This document shows, piece after piece, positions 55,406 through 64,000 of a DNA stretch of 64,000 bases (within the stretch, counting starts at the first letter, position 1; each line of letters begins with the position of its first letter). The stretch is taken from contig NZ_JBGUAX010000011.1 of NCBI RefSeq assembly GCF_041821065.1, positions 62,001 to 126,000 on the forward strand, read 5' to 3'. Source of the stretch: Egicoccus sp. AB-alg2. Its GTDB lineage: Bacteria; Actinomycetota; Nitriliruptoria; Nitriliruptorales; Nitriliruptoraceae. Under the pieces are notes generated by a model. The model was given only the letters and a program-made list of their open reading frames with translations, was not told the origin of the DNA and did no database searches. The position numbers and the translations under genes were made by a program.

Positions 55406-56464
55406 GTGGTGAACGAGCGTCTGCTGCTTCGACCGGTCCGCGACGACGACGGCCCGCAACTGGTCGCGCTCATCGGTGCCGCCTACGACGAGTACCCGGG
55501 TTGTGTACTCGACCTGCCCGACCTGGACGACGACCTGCCCACGCCGGCGACCACCGCCGCCCGGCGTGGCGGCCGCTGGTGGGTCCTGGAGGACGACGGT
55601 GCGGTGGTCGCCAGTGTCGGCACCGGCGCATTGGACGACGACTGCCGGGTCGAGCTCAAACGCCTCTACGTGGCCGACTCGCACCGGCGGCGAGGCCTGG
55701 CGAGCCTGCTGGTCGAGCGGGTCCGGGCCCACGCGGCCGGCGTCGGTGCCACCCACGTCGTGCTGTGGTCGGACACCCGGTTCGTCGACGCGCACCGCCT
55801 CTACGAACGCCACGGGTTCGTCGACACCGGTCGGCGGCGCGACCTGCACGACCCGTCGGACACCACCGAGATCCAGTTCGAGCAGCCGGTCGACGCGCCG
55901 GCCGAGGCACGCCGCGCCTGGTCGTGGGACGGCCCGTTCGGGGTCGAGCACGTGCGCTGGGTCGATCTGCCCGACGGCGCCGTGTTCTTCGGCGAAATCA
56001 CCGACACGGGTGAGGAGCGGCTCGGCGGCCCCCTCGTCTACAGCGTCGAGGTGGACGCGGACTGGCGGACGCGCCGCGTCCTGGTCGCCGGGCCGACCGG
56101 GGTGCGGGTGCTCAGCAGCGACGGGGCCGGCCGCTGGTGGCGGGACGGCCGGCCGGCCGAGGAACTCGAGGGCTGCCTCGACGTCGACATCGAGGCCACG
56201 CCGCTGACCAACACCCTGCCGATCCGGCGGGCCGGCGCCGGGCCGGTCACCGCGGCCTGGGTGCGCGTCCCGGACCCGGCCGTGGAGCCGCTGCACCAGG
56301 CCTACGAGGCCGACGGCGACGGCCGGTGGACCTACCGGTCGGCCGGCGGGTTCGTCGGTGGGCTGACCGTCGACGACCAAGGGCTCGTGATCGACTACCT
56401 CCAGCAGCACGACGACGGCTCGACGACGCCCATCTGGACCCGCGTCGCGCGGGATCACAGGTAG
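55406..56464 (+). CDS. GNAT acetyltransferase fused to a putative glycolipid-binding domain
   Basis: 352 residues. Residues about 5-165 are a GNAT domain with acetyl-CoA loop SHRRRGLASLLVERVRAHAA and LYERHGFVDTGR. Residues about 175-350 match the putative glycolipid-binding family, best in LDVDIEATPLTNTLPIRRA and VTAAWVRVPDPAVEPLHQAY. The second part is a pleated beta domain of unproven function. GTG 55406 has AGGGG 6 nt upstream; 55409 is also possible. The stop overlaps the convergent HepT gene by 10 bp. Confidence 0.82.
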   Translation: MVNERLLLRPVRDDDGPQLVALIGAAYDEYPGCVLDLPDLDDDLPTPATTAARRGGRWWVLEDDGAVVASVGTGALDDDCRVELKRLYVADSHRRRGLASLLVERVRAHAAGVGATHVVLWSDTRFVDAHRLYERHGFVDTGRRRDLHDPSDTTEIQFEQPVDAPAEARRAWSWDGPFGVEHVRWVDLPDGAVFFGEITDTGEERLGGPLVYSVEVDADWRTRRVLVAGPTGVRVLSSDGAGRWWRDGRPAEELEGCLDVDIEATPLTNTLPIRRAGAGPVTAAWVRVPDPAVEPLHQAYEADGDGRWTYRSAGGFVGGLTVDDQGLVIDYLQQHDDGSTTPIWTRVARDHR

Positions 56465-56862
56465 CGCGCGGTCACCTGGCCGACGAACGCCTCGAGCACG
56501 TCGAGTTCGGTGAGTTGCTCGACCACCAGTGCGTCGTCGACGTCCGCATAGCGGTCCACGAGCACGTTGCGGAAGCCGACCGCCCGAGCCATGCCCTCGC
56601 CGGTCGCCCGTTCGAGGACGTCGTGCTGGAGCAGCCGGCGCATGGCGTCGGTATTGGTGGCCGGAGTCTGGAATCCCTCGGCCGCACACACGTGCTGCGC
56701 GACGTCGATCGCCGCCTCGATCGCCGTGACGAAGCGGTACTTGACGTGATCGAGCACGACCTCGTCGGCAACCAGTCCCGGAGCGCCCGAGGCATCGCGA
56801 AGGCGCCCGACGTCGTCGGTCACCCGGCGGAGCAGTCGTGCCAGGCGCTCGACGTCAACCAC
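56455..56862 (-). CDS. hepT: HepT-like HEPN ribonuclease toxin with altered active site
   Basis: 135-residue helical HEPN protein of the HepT/DUF86 type: VLDHVKYRFVTAIEAAIDVA and LVVEQLTELDVLEAFV. The catalytic RX4HXY motif reads R-NVLV-D-R-Y: Arg and the AMPylation-target Tyr remain, but the catalytic His is Asp (codon GAC where CAC/CAT is expected). It may be nuclease-dead or altered. GTG 56862 overlaps the MntA gene end by 8 bp. Confidence 0.85.
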   Translation of the reverse strand: MVDVERLARLLRRVTDDVGRLRDASGAPGLVADEVVLDHVKYRFVTAIEAAIDVAQHVCAAEGFQTPATNTDAMRRLLQHDVLERATGEGMARAVGFRNVLVDRYADVDDALVVEQLTELDVLEAFVGQVTARYL

Positions 56863-57238
56863 GGTGCGTGTCCGCGAAATCCCGGCGGGCCCGCTCGATG
56901 CGGTAACGCTCGTCCGCGAAGATCTTGCGCATGGTCGCCTGCCACGCGACGCGGGCGGGCCGATCGGCGTCGAGGATCACCTCCCCGTGCATCGCGACGC
57001 GGCCGGCCAGTTCCAGCGGTGCGTTGTCGAGCACCAACAGGTCCACGTGCTCGGGGAGACGGCTGCGTAGCTCCAATTCGTCGACGTCGGCGCCCAACCA
57101 GGCGGCCACGTCCAGATCCGAGCCCGCGCGGCTGGTCCCCGCCGCCCGGCTGCCGTGCAGGAACGCGAAGGGAACACCGGCGTCACGCAACAGCGTGACG
57201 ACGTCCACATCCGAGCCATGCGAGATCATGCTGCGCAT
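56855..57238 (-). CDS. mntA: MntA-like minimal nucleotidyltransferase antitoxin
   Basis: 127 residues. The minimal nucleotidyltransferase signature GSX10DXD is intact in FLHGSRAAGTSRAGSDLDVA. MntA proteins AMPylate the Tyr next to the HepT active site to silence it; that Tyr is present in the partner. Start taken as ATG 57238 (57229 also possible; no strong Shine-Dalgarno). First gene of the two-gene operon, divergent from the DUF87 ATPase. Confidence 0.87.
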   Translation of the reverse strand: MRSMISHGSDVDVVTLLRDAGVPFAFLHGSRAAGTSRAGSDLDVAAWLGADVDELELRSRLPEHVDLLVLDNAPLELAGRVAMHGEVILDADRPARVAWQATMRKIFADERYRIERARRDFADTHRG

Positions 57239-57426
57239 CGTGCCACGTCGCCACCCGTCCGGCGTGTCGGGCGGTCGACACGGCAGCCGGCGGGTCGCGA
57301 CGAAGTCGCGGCCCGCGAGCAACGCCCGCCGGCATCGAATCCGCGCACCGAGCGGCCCGCAGCGCGTCCGAGGCCCCACGGTGCCTCACGTGTCACGGGG
57401 CGGTCATAGGCTGGGCGTCGTTCGAA

Positions 57427-57475
57427 GCGTCTCCGCGGAGGCGCGACGTCGCGGGCGCGTCTCGGCGGAGGCGCG
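57427..57475. repeat. Tandem direct repeat upstream of the DUF87 ATPase gene
   Basis: Two 19-mers GCGTCTCcGCGGAGGCGCG (57427-57445) and GCGTCTCgGCGGAGGCGCG (57457-57475), 18 of 19 identical, offset 30 bp. The first contains the palindrome CTCCGCGGAG. Position 25-70 bp before the start suits an operator pair. Confidence 0.55.
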
Positions 57476-57500
57476 CCACCGATCGCCGGAGGTCATGTCC

Positions 57501-59240
<1,740 letters not shown>

Positions 59241-59344
59241 TCGCCCCCGCGACGGTCCTGCGCGGACGACCGGACGGGCACACGGTCGTCGCTCCACGCG
59301 GGCCGGACCACTAGCGTCCGCGTCCGGCAGGAGGGCCGCCCGTC

Positions 59345-61306
59345 GTGTCGTGCAACCGCGTCGCACTCGCGCGTCGCTGCGTGCTCGCCGTCCTCGTGGG
59401 GGCGCTGGCCGCCTGTACGGGCGCGGACTCGGCCGCGCCCGAGGAACCCACCACGACGGACCGGCCTCCGGGGGACGAGGCGGATCCCGCCGAAGCGGAT
59501 CCGGACCAGGAAGCGAGCGCGGAGCCGGCGCGCGACTGTGCCGCGGACGGACCACCCGACGCCCTCACCGACCTCACCGGCGACGACCCCGCTGCCGTCG
59601 CGCGCGCCGTCAGCGACATGACGCACCGCTGCGCCGACGTCGTGGTCGTGGCCGCCGCGGGCGACGCCTGGGCGCCGACGCTGGCCGCTCCCCTGGCGGC
59701 CGCAGCGGAGGCTCCGCTGCTGCTGGTGGACGACGACGTCGCGACGGTGGTCGAAGCCCTGCACGCGCTCGAGCCGACCCGGATCGTGACGGTCGGCCTG
59801 GGCCCGGAGGTACTGGCTGGCACGGACCTGCCGGCCGAGGTCGCCGCCGTCGGCGCCGAGCCGCGCAGCGTCGACGGATCAGACGCGGAGACCGACGACG
59901 CGTCGGAGGACGCCGACACCGCCGACACCGGCGACACGGCGACCGATGGCTCCGACCCGGACGCCGACACGGCGGACGCCGGGAGCGAGGCGGCTGCGCT
60001 GGCGCTGGCGGTCCTGACCGACCTCGACAGCGGCCACGTGCTCGCGTTCGACGCCGGGCATGCCGGCGCACGGGCGGCCGCCCTCTCCCGCGCGGACGAG
60101 GGACTGCCGCTGCTGCCACTACCGACCGACGACGAGGCGCTGCAGGCCACCGTCACCGAACTGCCCGCTTCCGTACGACTGGAGACGCTCGGGCGCAACC
60201 AGGACGACGCGCAGGCGTTGGCCGACCGGCTGGTCGACCTCGGCGTGGACGCGGAGGCGGCGACGGCCCCCCGCTTCGCCACCGACCCCAGCGAGGTGGC
60301 CTGGTTGGCCGATCCCGGCGACACCGCCTCCTACGCCGTCGCGGCTGCGGCCGCCGGAGCCCGCGGCGAGGTGCTGCTGCCGATCGACGGCGCGGCGCCC
60401 TGGCGCGGAGCGGCGCGCACGGCGCGGCTGCGCACGGTCGCTCCCGACCGGATCGCGCTGCTCGGGTCCGTGGACCCCGAAGCCGCGGCGTGGCAGCTGC
60501 CGATCGTGCTCGCCGGGCCGCCGCTGCCCGGTGGCGGCTACACCCTCTTCGAGGGTGAACGGATGGTGGCGCTGTACGGCACGCCCGGTTCCACGGCGCT
60601 GGGCGCGCTCGGCGAGCAGGACCTCCCCGCGACCATCGACCGGCTGCGCGAGGTGGCCGAACCCTACGGCGCCGACGGTCACGCGGTCCTGCCCGCGTTC
60701 GAGATCATCACGACGGTCGCGTCCGCCGCCGCCGAGCCGACCGGCGACTACTCGCGCCGGATCGATCCGGAGACCCTGCGGCCGTGGATCGAGCGCGCCG
60801 CCGAGGAGGGCATCTACGTCATCCTCGACCTCCAGCCGGGACGCACCGACTTCCTCGACCAGGCGAGGGAGTACGAGGACCTGCTGCGCCTGCCCCACGT
60901 CGGCCTGGCGCTCGACCCCGAGTGGCGGCTCGAGGACGACGAGGTGCACCTGCGCCAGATCGGCTCGGTCGAGGCCGCCGAGGTGCAGCGGGTCGCGGAC
61001 TGGCTGGCCGAACTCGTCCGCGACGAACAGTTGCCCCAGAAGCTGCTGCTCCTGCACCAGTTCCGGTTCTCCATGCTCCCGGACCGGGACACGATCGAGG
61101 TCGGCCCCGAGCTGGCCGGGGTCGTGCACATGGACGGCCAGGGGCCGCTGGGCACCAAGTACGAGACCTACGACGCCATCACCGCCGGCGCCGAGGACCG
61201 CTGGCTGTGGGGTTGGAAGAACTTCTACGACGAGGACTCCCCGACCGCCACGCCGGCGCAGGTCCTCGACCTCGACCCGCTGCCCGTGTTCGTCTCGTAC
61301 CAGTGA
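59345..61306 (+). CDS. Lipoprotein with cell-wall-binding-repeat-like domain
   Basis: 653 residues. Lipobox LAAC in AVLVGALAACTG near residue 23, then an acidic Pro/Thr/Asp linker. Residues about 70-165 and 215-310 resemble cell-wall-binding repeat 2 units (CADVVVVAAAGDAWAPTLAA, LEPTRIVTVGLGPEVL), split by a low-complexity Asp/Thr insert around 180-205. The C-terminal 250 residues form a conserved-looking domain (EEGIYVILDLQPGRTDFLDQ, LLLLHQFRFSMLPDRDTIE) with a TIM-barrel-like pattern of strands. GTG 59345 follows AGGAGG. Exported, membrane-anchored; activity unknown. Confidence 0.78.
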   Translation: MSCNRVALARRCVLAVLVGALAACTGADSAAPEEPTTTDRPPGDEADPAEADPDQEASAEPARDCAADGPPDALTDLTGDDPAAVARAVSDMTHRCADVVVVAAAGDAWAPTLAAPLAAAAEAPLLLVDDDVATVVEALHALEPTRIVTVGLGPEVLAGTDLPAEVAAVGAEPRSVDGSDAETDDASEDADTADTGDTATDGSDPDADTADAGSEAAALALAVLTDLDSGHVLAFDAGHAGARAAALSRADEGLPLLPLPTDDEALQATVTELPASVRLETLGRNQDDAQALADRLVDLGVDAEAATAPRFATDPSEVAWLADPGDTASYAVAAAAAGARGEVLLPIDGAAPWRGAARTARLRTVAPDRIALLGSVDPEAAAWQLPIVLAGPPLPGGGYTLFEGERMVALYGTPGSTALGALGEQDLPATIDRLREVAEPYGADGHAVLPAFEIITTVASAAAEPTGDYSRRIDPETLRPWIERAAEEGIYVILDLQPGRTDFLDQAREYEDLLRLPHVGLALDPEWRLEDDEVHLRQIGSVEAAEVQRVADWLAELVRDEQLPQKLLLLHQFRFSMLPDRDTIEVGPELAGVVHMDGQGPLGTKYETYDAITAGAEDRWLWGWKNFYDEDSPTATPAQVLDLDPLPVFVSYQ

Positions 61307-61338
61307 GCCATGCGGCCCCCGAGCCGGTTCGCGCCCGG

Positions 61339-61980
61339 TCAGGCGTCGACCGGCACGCTGTACACCACGACGTTGTCGACGTAGTGGCGGGTGCTTCGAT
61401 CGAACTCGCCGCCACACGTGATGAGGGTCAGACGGCGCTCGCTGGTGACCGGCCAGATGTCGTCGACCGGCAACTCGTCCTTCGGGGTGCGCGCGGACGA
61501 CTCGACCACGAACTCCGCCACGTCGCCGCTGTCGTAGTGGACGAGGATCCGGTCACCGGCGGCCAGGTCCCGCAGCCGGTAGAACACGTCCGGTCCCGCC
61601 CGCGAGTCGACGTGCGCGGCGATGGCCGCCGGCCCGGGATGTCCGGGCTTGGGGCCTTCCGCGTACCAGCCCGCGAGCCCGAAGTCGGGCACCTCCATGG
61701 CGCCATCGGCCTCGAGCCCGAGCTCGACCAGTCGGGCGTCCACGTCGATCGCCGGGACCTCGACACGGATCGGTTCGCCCTGCGGCACGGCGGCCTCGGG
61801 TGTCGGGTCCGGCGTCGGTGACGGGGTGGGCGTCGCGCGGGGCGACGGCGAGGCGACCGGTGCCGCCGGCTGTGGCGGCGACGCCGCGGGCGCACCGCCG
61901 CAGCCGGTCACCAGCGTCAGGCACAGGACCGCCGCCGCGGCCACGAGGCCACGGCGGCGGTCCGCGCGATCAAGCGCCAT
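61339..61980 (-). CDS. Class F sortase
   Basis: 213 residues. N-terminal hydrophobic segment with lipobox-like TGC, a Pro/Ala/Ser-rich spacer, then the sortase barrel: catalytic His in AAIAAHVDSRAGPD, Cys in LTLITCGGEFD and Arg in STRHYVDNVVVY. Actinobacterial class F enzymes attach surface proteins to the cell wall. ATG 61980 lies 3 nt after the putative substrate gene, so the two form an operon. Confidence 0.9.
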   Translation of the reverse strand: MALDRADRRRGLVAAAAVLCLTLVTGCGGAPAASPPQPAAPVASPSPRATPTPSPTPDPTPEAAVPQGEPIRVEVPAIDVDARLVELGLEADGAMEVPDFGLAGWYAEGPKPGHPGPAAIAAHVDSRAGPDVFYRLRDLAAGDRILVHYDSGDVAEFVVESSARTPKDELPVDDIWPVTSERRLTLITCGGEFDRSTRHYVDNVVVYSVPVDA

Positions 61981-61983
61981 GCG

Positions 61984-63204
61984 TCAGCGGCCGGCGAGGC
62001 GGCGGCGCAGCAGCAGCCCGCCGACGCCTGCGAGACCGGCCAGGGCGATCAGGCCCGCACCGCCGTCGGCCGGAGCGGCGCCACCGGCGCCGGCCTCCAC
62101 CCGGTTGGGACGCGGGACCGCGACCGGCTTCGGGCTGCCCGTGGACGGGGTGCCGCCGGTGTTGCCGCCGCCGACCGCGGCCGGGACGATCTCACCGGCG
62201 CTCACGGCGACGTAACCGCCGTCCTGGAAGGCGAGCGACACGTAGAAGTCGAGCGCCCGGTTGGCCGGGACGGTGAACGCGAAGCTGCCCACGCCGTCCT
62301 CACCGGCCTCGCCGGCACCCACGACGTCGGGCTCGCCGAACGGCAGGTCCTCGAGCAGCAGGTCCTCGTCCAGCGTGCCGTCGAGGTCCTCGAGGAGGTC
62401 CTCGAGGTCACGGATGTAGTCGACGATCTCACGGACGCTGAAGAACTGGACGCCGTAGACGAACTCGCCCGGCTCCATCTCCTGGGCCGTGCAGGTCGCG
62501 ACGCTGCCGGCCGTGACCGGGTCCGGGCAGTCCATCGACCCGATCGTGAACTCGAAGTCGCCCAGGGCGAAGCCCTCGAACTCGACGAGATAGGTCTCCG
62601 CGCCCGGCTCGCCCTGCGCGACGACGCCGTACACCTCGGCGTAGACGACCTCGCCCGGGATGGCGAAGTCGAACGCGATCGTGCCGTCCTCGGCGGGCGT
62701 CACGGTCGCGCCGTAGACCTCGCTCGGCTCCTCGAACGCGGCGTCGTCCTCGAGGTCCCCCAACGTGACGCCGAAGATCTCCACGCCCCATTCCGCGTCG
62801 ACGGCGGGGTCGAGCCCCTCGGCGACGCAGGAGACGGCCTGGCCCGGCTCGAACCAGTAGAACTCGTCGCCGTCGTCGGTGATGAGTTCGGCGTCGCAGA
62901 CCACCGCGGGGTCCGCGGCAACGTCGTCTTCCTCGTCGGTGGGCTCGCCGTCGGTGGGCTCACCATCGGTCGGCTCGCCGTCGGTCGGTTCGGGCGAGCC
63001 CTCGCCCGCGCCGTCATCCTCGTCGGCAGGGTCGTCCTCGCCCCCGCCCAGGTCGTCTTCGTCCTCCTCGGCGACCTGCTCGGTCGGCTCTTCCGTCTCC
63101 TGTGCCCACGCACCAGCCGGCGCCACCGCGGCGACGGCGAGCGCGCCCGCCATGGCGGCGGCGACCAGGGTGCCGTTCCTACGGCACCGCGCAACGAACT
63201 GCAT
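61984..63204 (-). CDS. Surface protein, probable sortase substrate
   Basis: 406 residues: signal peptide (LVAAAMAGALAVAAVAPAGA), an extremely acidic Glu/Asp stretch with PTDGE repeats, beta-rich middle with paired Cys, and a C-terminal RVEAGAGGAAPADGGAGLIA followed by a hydrophobic helix and RRRLAGR. That is the shape of a sorting signal, but no LPXTG is present. The class F sortase gene is immediately downstream, so VEAGAGG is a candidate recognition motif (inference). Confidence 0.8.
   Translation of the reverse strand: MQFVARCRRNGTLVAAAMAGALAVAAVAPAGAWAQETEEPTEQVAEEDEDDLGGGEDDPADEDDGAGEGSPEPTDGEPTDGEPTDGEPTDEEDDVAADPAVVCDAELITDDGDEFYWFEPGQAVSCVAEGLDPAVDAEWGVEIFGVTLGDLEDDAAFEEPSEVYGATVTPAEDGTIAFDFAIPGEVVYAEVYGVVAQGEPGAETYLVEFEGFALGDFEFTIGSMDCPDPVTAGSVATCTAQEMEPGEFVYGVQFFSVREIVDYIRDLEDLLEDLDGTLDEDLLLEDLPFGEPDVVGAGEAGEDGVGSFAFTVPANRALDFYVSLAFQDGGYVAVSAGEIVPAAVGGGNTGGTPSTGSPKPVAVPRPNRVEAGAGGAAPADGGAGLIALAGLAGVGGLLLRRRLAGR
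62944..62988. repeat. Tandem 15-bp repeats coding PTDGE
   Basis: Three contiguous 15-mers (62944-62958, 62959-62973, 62974-62988) with a fourth degenerate unit to the left, inside the surface-protein gene. They encode acidic PTDGE pentapeptides and are a likely site of length variation. Confidence 0.8.
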
Positions 63205-63394
63205 GATCTCGTCCCCCTCGACGACGCGTCCCCGTTAGCCCCTGCGGCCGGATCGCGGGCGCGGACGATACGCGGTGCCCACCTCGGACAGGTGCACCTG
63301 GCCGCCGCTGAGCGTTCAGCGCATCTTCAAGGGTGGAGCGGCGGGTTTCGCTGGAGTCGACGCTCCGCCGGCCGGCCTTGCACGGCGAGCTGGC

Positions 63395-64000
63395 TCAGGC
63401 GTCCGCCACCAGGCGGAAGCGGTGCTCGGGCCGACCGGTCGTGCCGTAGCGCATGCGACGCTCGACCTGTCCCGTCTCCACCAGGTGCTCCAGGTAGCGA
63501 CGCGCGGTGGCGCGGCTGACGCCGCTCTCGGCGGCGATCTCGGACGCCGATGCGGCGCCGTCGAGGTCGCGCAACGCCGTCACCACCAGCTCGAGGGTCG
63601 GGCCCGCCACGCCCTTGGGCGGGTCGGGAGGCACCGGCCGCAGGGCGCCGAGCAGCCGGTCGACGGTCGCCTGGTCGGCCTGGGCCGTCACCGGCAGCTG
63701 GGCACGCCAGTCGCGGTACTGGGCCAGCTTGTCGCGGAAGGTCGCGAAGGTGAAGGGCTTGACGAGGTAGTGCAACGCACCGCCACGGATCGCGATCCGC
63801 ACGGTCTGCACGTCGCGGGCCGCGGTCACGAAGAACAGGTCCGGCTGCGGTTCGGGCAGCGTGCGGATGGCCTTCGCCACCTCCAGCCCGGACCGGTCGG
63901 GGAGGTAGACGTCCAGCAGGACCAGGTCGGGCCGCAGCTGCTGGACCTGTTCGATCGCGGCGGCGCCGGTCAGCGCACTGCCGACGGCCTCGAAGCCCGC
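63395..64000 (-). CDS. Response regulator (CitB/DcuR type), 5' end beyond window
   Basis: At least 201 codons visible; the frame continues past 64000, so the first acidic pocket is missing. Phosphoacceptor Asp in PDLVLLDVYLPDRSGLEVAK, Thr and Lys in FVTAARDVQTV and YLVKPFTFATF. The C-terminal winged helix has SASEIAAESGVSRATARRYL and GRPEHRFRLVADA, as in regulators of dicarboxylate/citrate sensing. The cognate histidine kinase is probably to the right. Confidence 0.9.
   Translation of the reverse strand, partial: AGFEAVGSALTGAAAIEQVQQLRPDLVLLDVYLPDRSGLEVAKAIRTLPEPQPDLFFVTAARDVQTVRIAIRGGALHYLVKPFTFATFRDKLAQYRDWRAQLPVTAQADQATVDRLLGALRPVPPDPPKGVAGPTLELVVTALRDLDGAASASEIAAESGVSRATARRYLEHLVETGQVERRMRYGTTGRPEHRFRLVADA

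Noticed and set aside
62944-62988. CRISPR-like repeats
   Set aside because: The 15-bp units are contiguous, have no spacers and lie in frame in a surface-protein gene.

Overview
The window is very GC-rich bacterial chromosome with GTG/TTG starts, tight stop-start overlaps, a Ku/LigD end-joining set, a class F sortase and cell-wall-binding-repeat proteins. This points to an actinobacterium. A deep-branching, Nitriliruptoria/Euzebyia-like lineage is my inference, not something the sequence proves. No rRNA, tRNA, insertion sequence or CRISPR array was seen.

Layout. 1-3118: partial acyl-CoA carboxylase beta subunit, a remnant of a haem-binding domain, and a TPR-GGDEF diguanylate cyclase. 3362-43673: a roughly 40 kb extracellular-polysaccharide region. 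Its plus-strand left arm (3362-12856) holds four FemAB-like aminoacyl transferases, a fused ATP-sulfurylase/APS kinase, a mannose-6-phosphate-isomerase-type cupin, a GDP-mannose dehydrogenase and a glycosyltransferase. A minus arm (12863-16408) has two glycosyltransferases and a sugar aminotransferase. A lone sulfotransferase reads rightward at 16636. A 12-gene minus-strand operon (30612 down to 17704) runs from an initiating sugar-phosphate transferase through a Gfo/Idh oxidoreductase, a Wzz-GGDEF fusion, four sulfotransferases, an O-antigen-ligase/Wzy polymerase, three kinase-like proteins and a glycosyltransferase. A flippase (30876) reads the other way. A second minus operon (38471 down to 32437) encodes a giant secreted repeat protein, an APS-kinase-like protein and a sixth sulfotransferase. 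Secreted proteins, a subtilisin-like protease, a Crp/Fnr-family regulator and a WcaJ-type initiating transferase close the region.

44020-48880: an adjacent pair of type IIA topoisomerase subunits and a cold-shock protein. 48942-57238: MFS exporter, small Rho_N-type protein, diiron haem-oxygenase-like enzyme, LigD polymerase, Ku, LigD ligase, a GNAT/glycolipid-binding fusion and a HepT/MntA toxin-antitoxin pair. 57501-64000: HerA/DUF87-type ATPase, a cell-wall-binding-repeat lipoprotein, a class F sortase with a probable substrate, and a partial response regulator.

How it fits together. Sat-CysC can make PAPS, the cofactor for six sulfotransferases; the GDP-mannose dehydrogenase and cupin suggest a mannuronate-type uronic acid; FemAB-like enzymes could amidate its carboxyl groups with amino acids. 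The inferred product is a sulfated, possibly aminoacylated, Wzx/Wzy-type polysaccharide. A recurring partly palindromic 14-mer, GTGACA-NN-TGYCCC, lies mostly 63-84 bp upstream of the operon-head genes (110-133 bp at the first head). Its GKGA-N6-TCMC core has Crp-family geometry, and the window encodes one Crp-family protein whose cAMP-binding signature is lost, plus a diguanylate cyclase. A c-di-GMP/Crp-controlled sulfated-matrix regulon is the main hypothesis and the most interesting system here.
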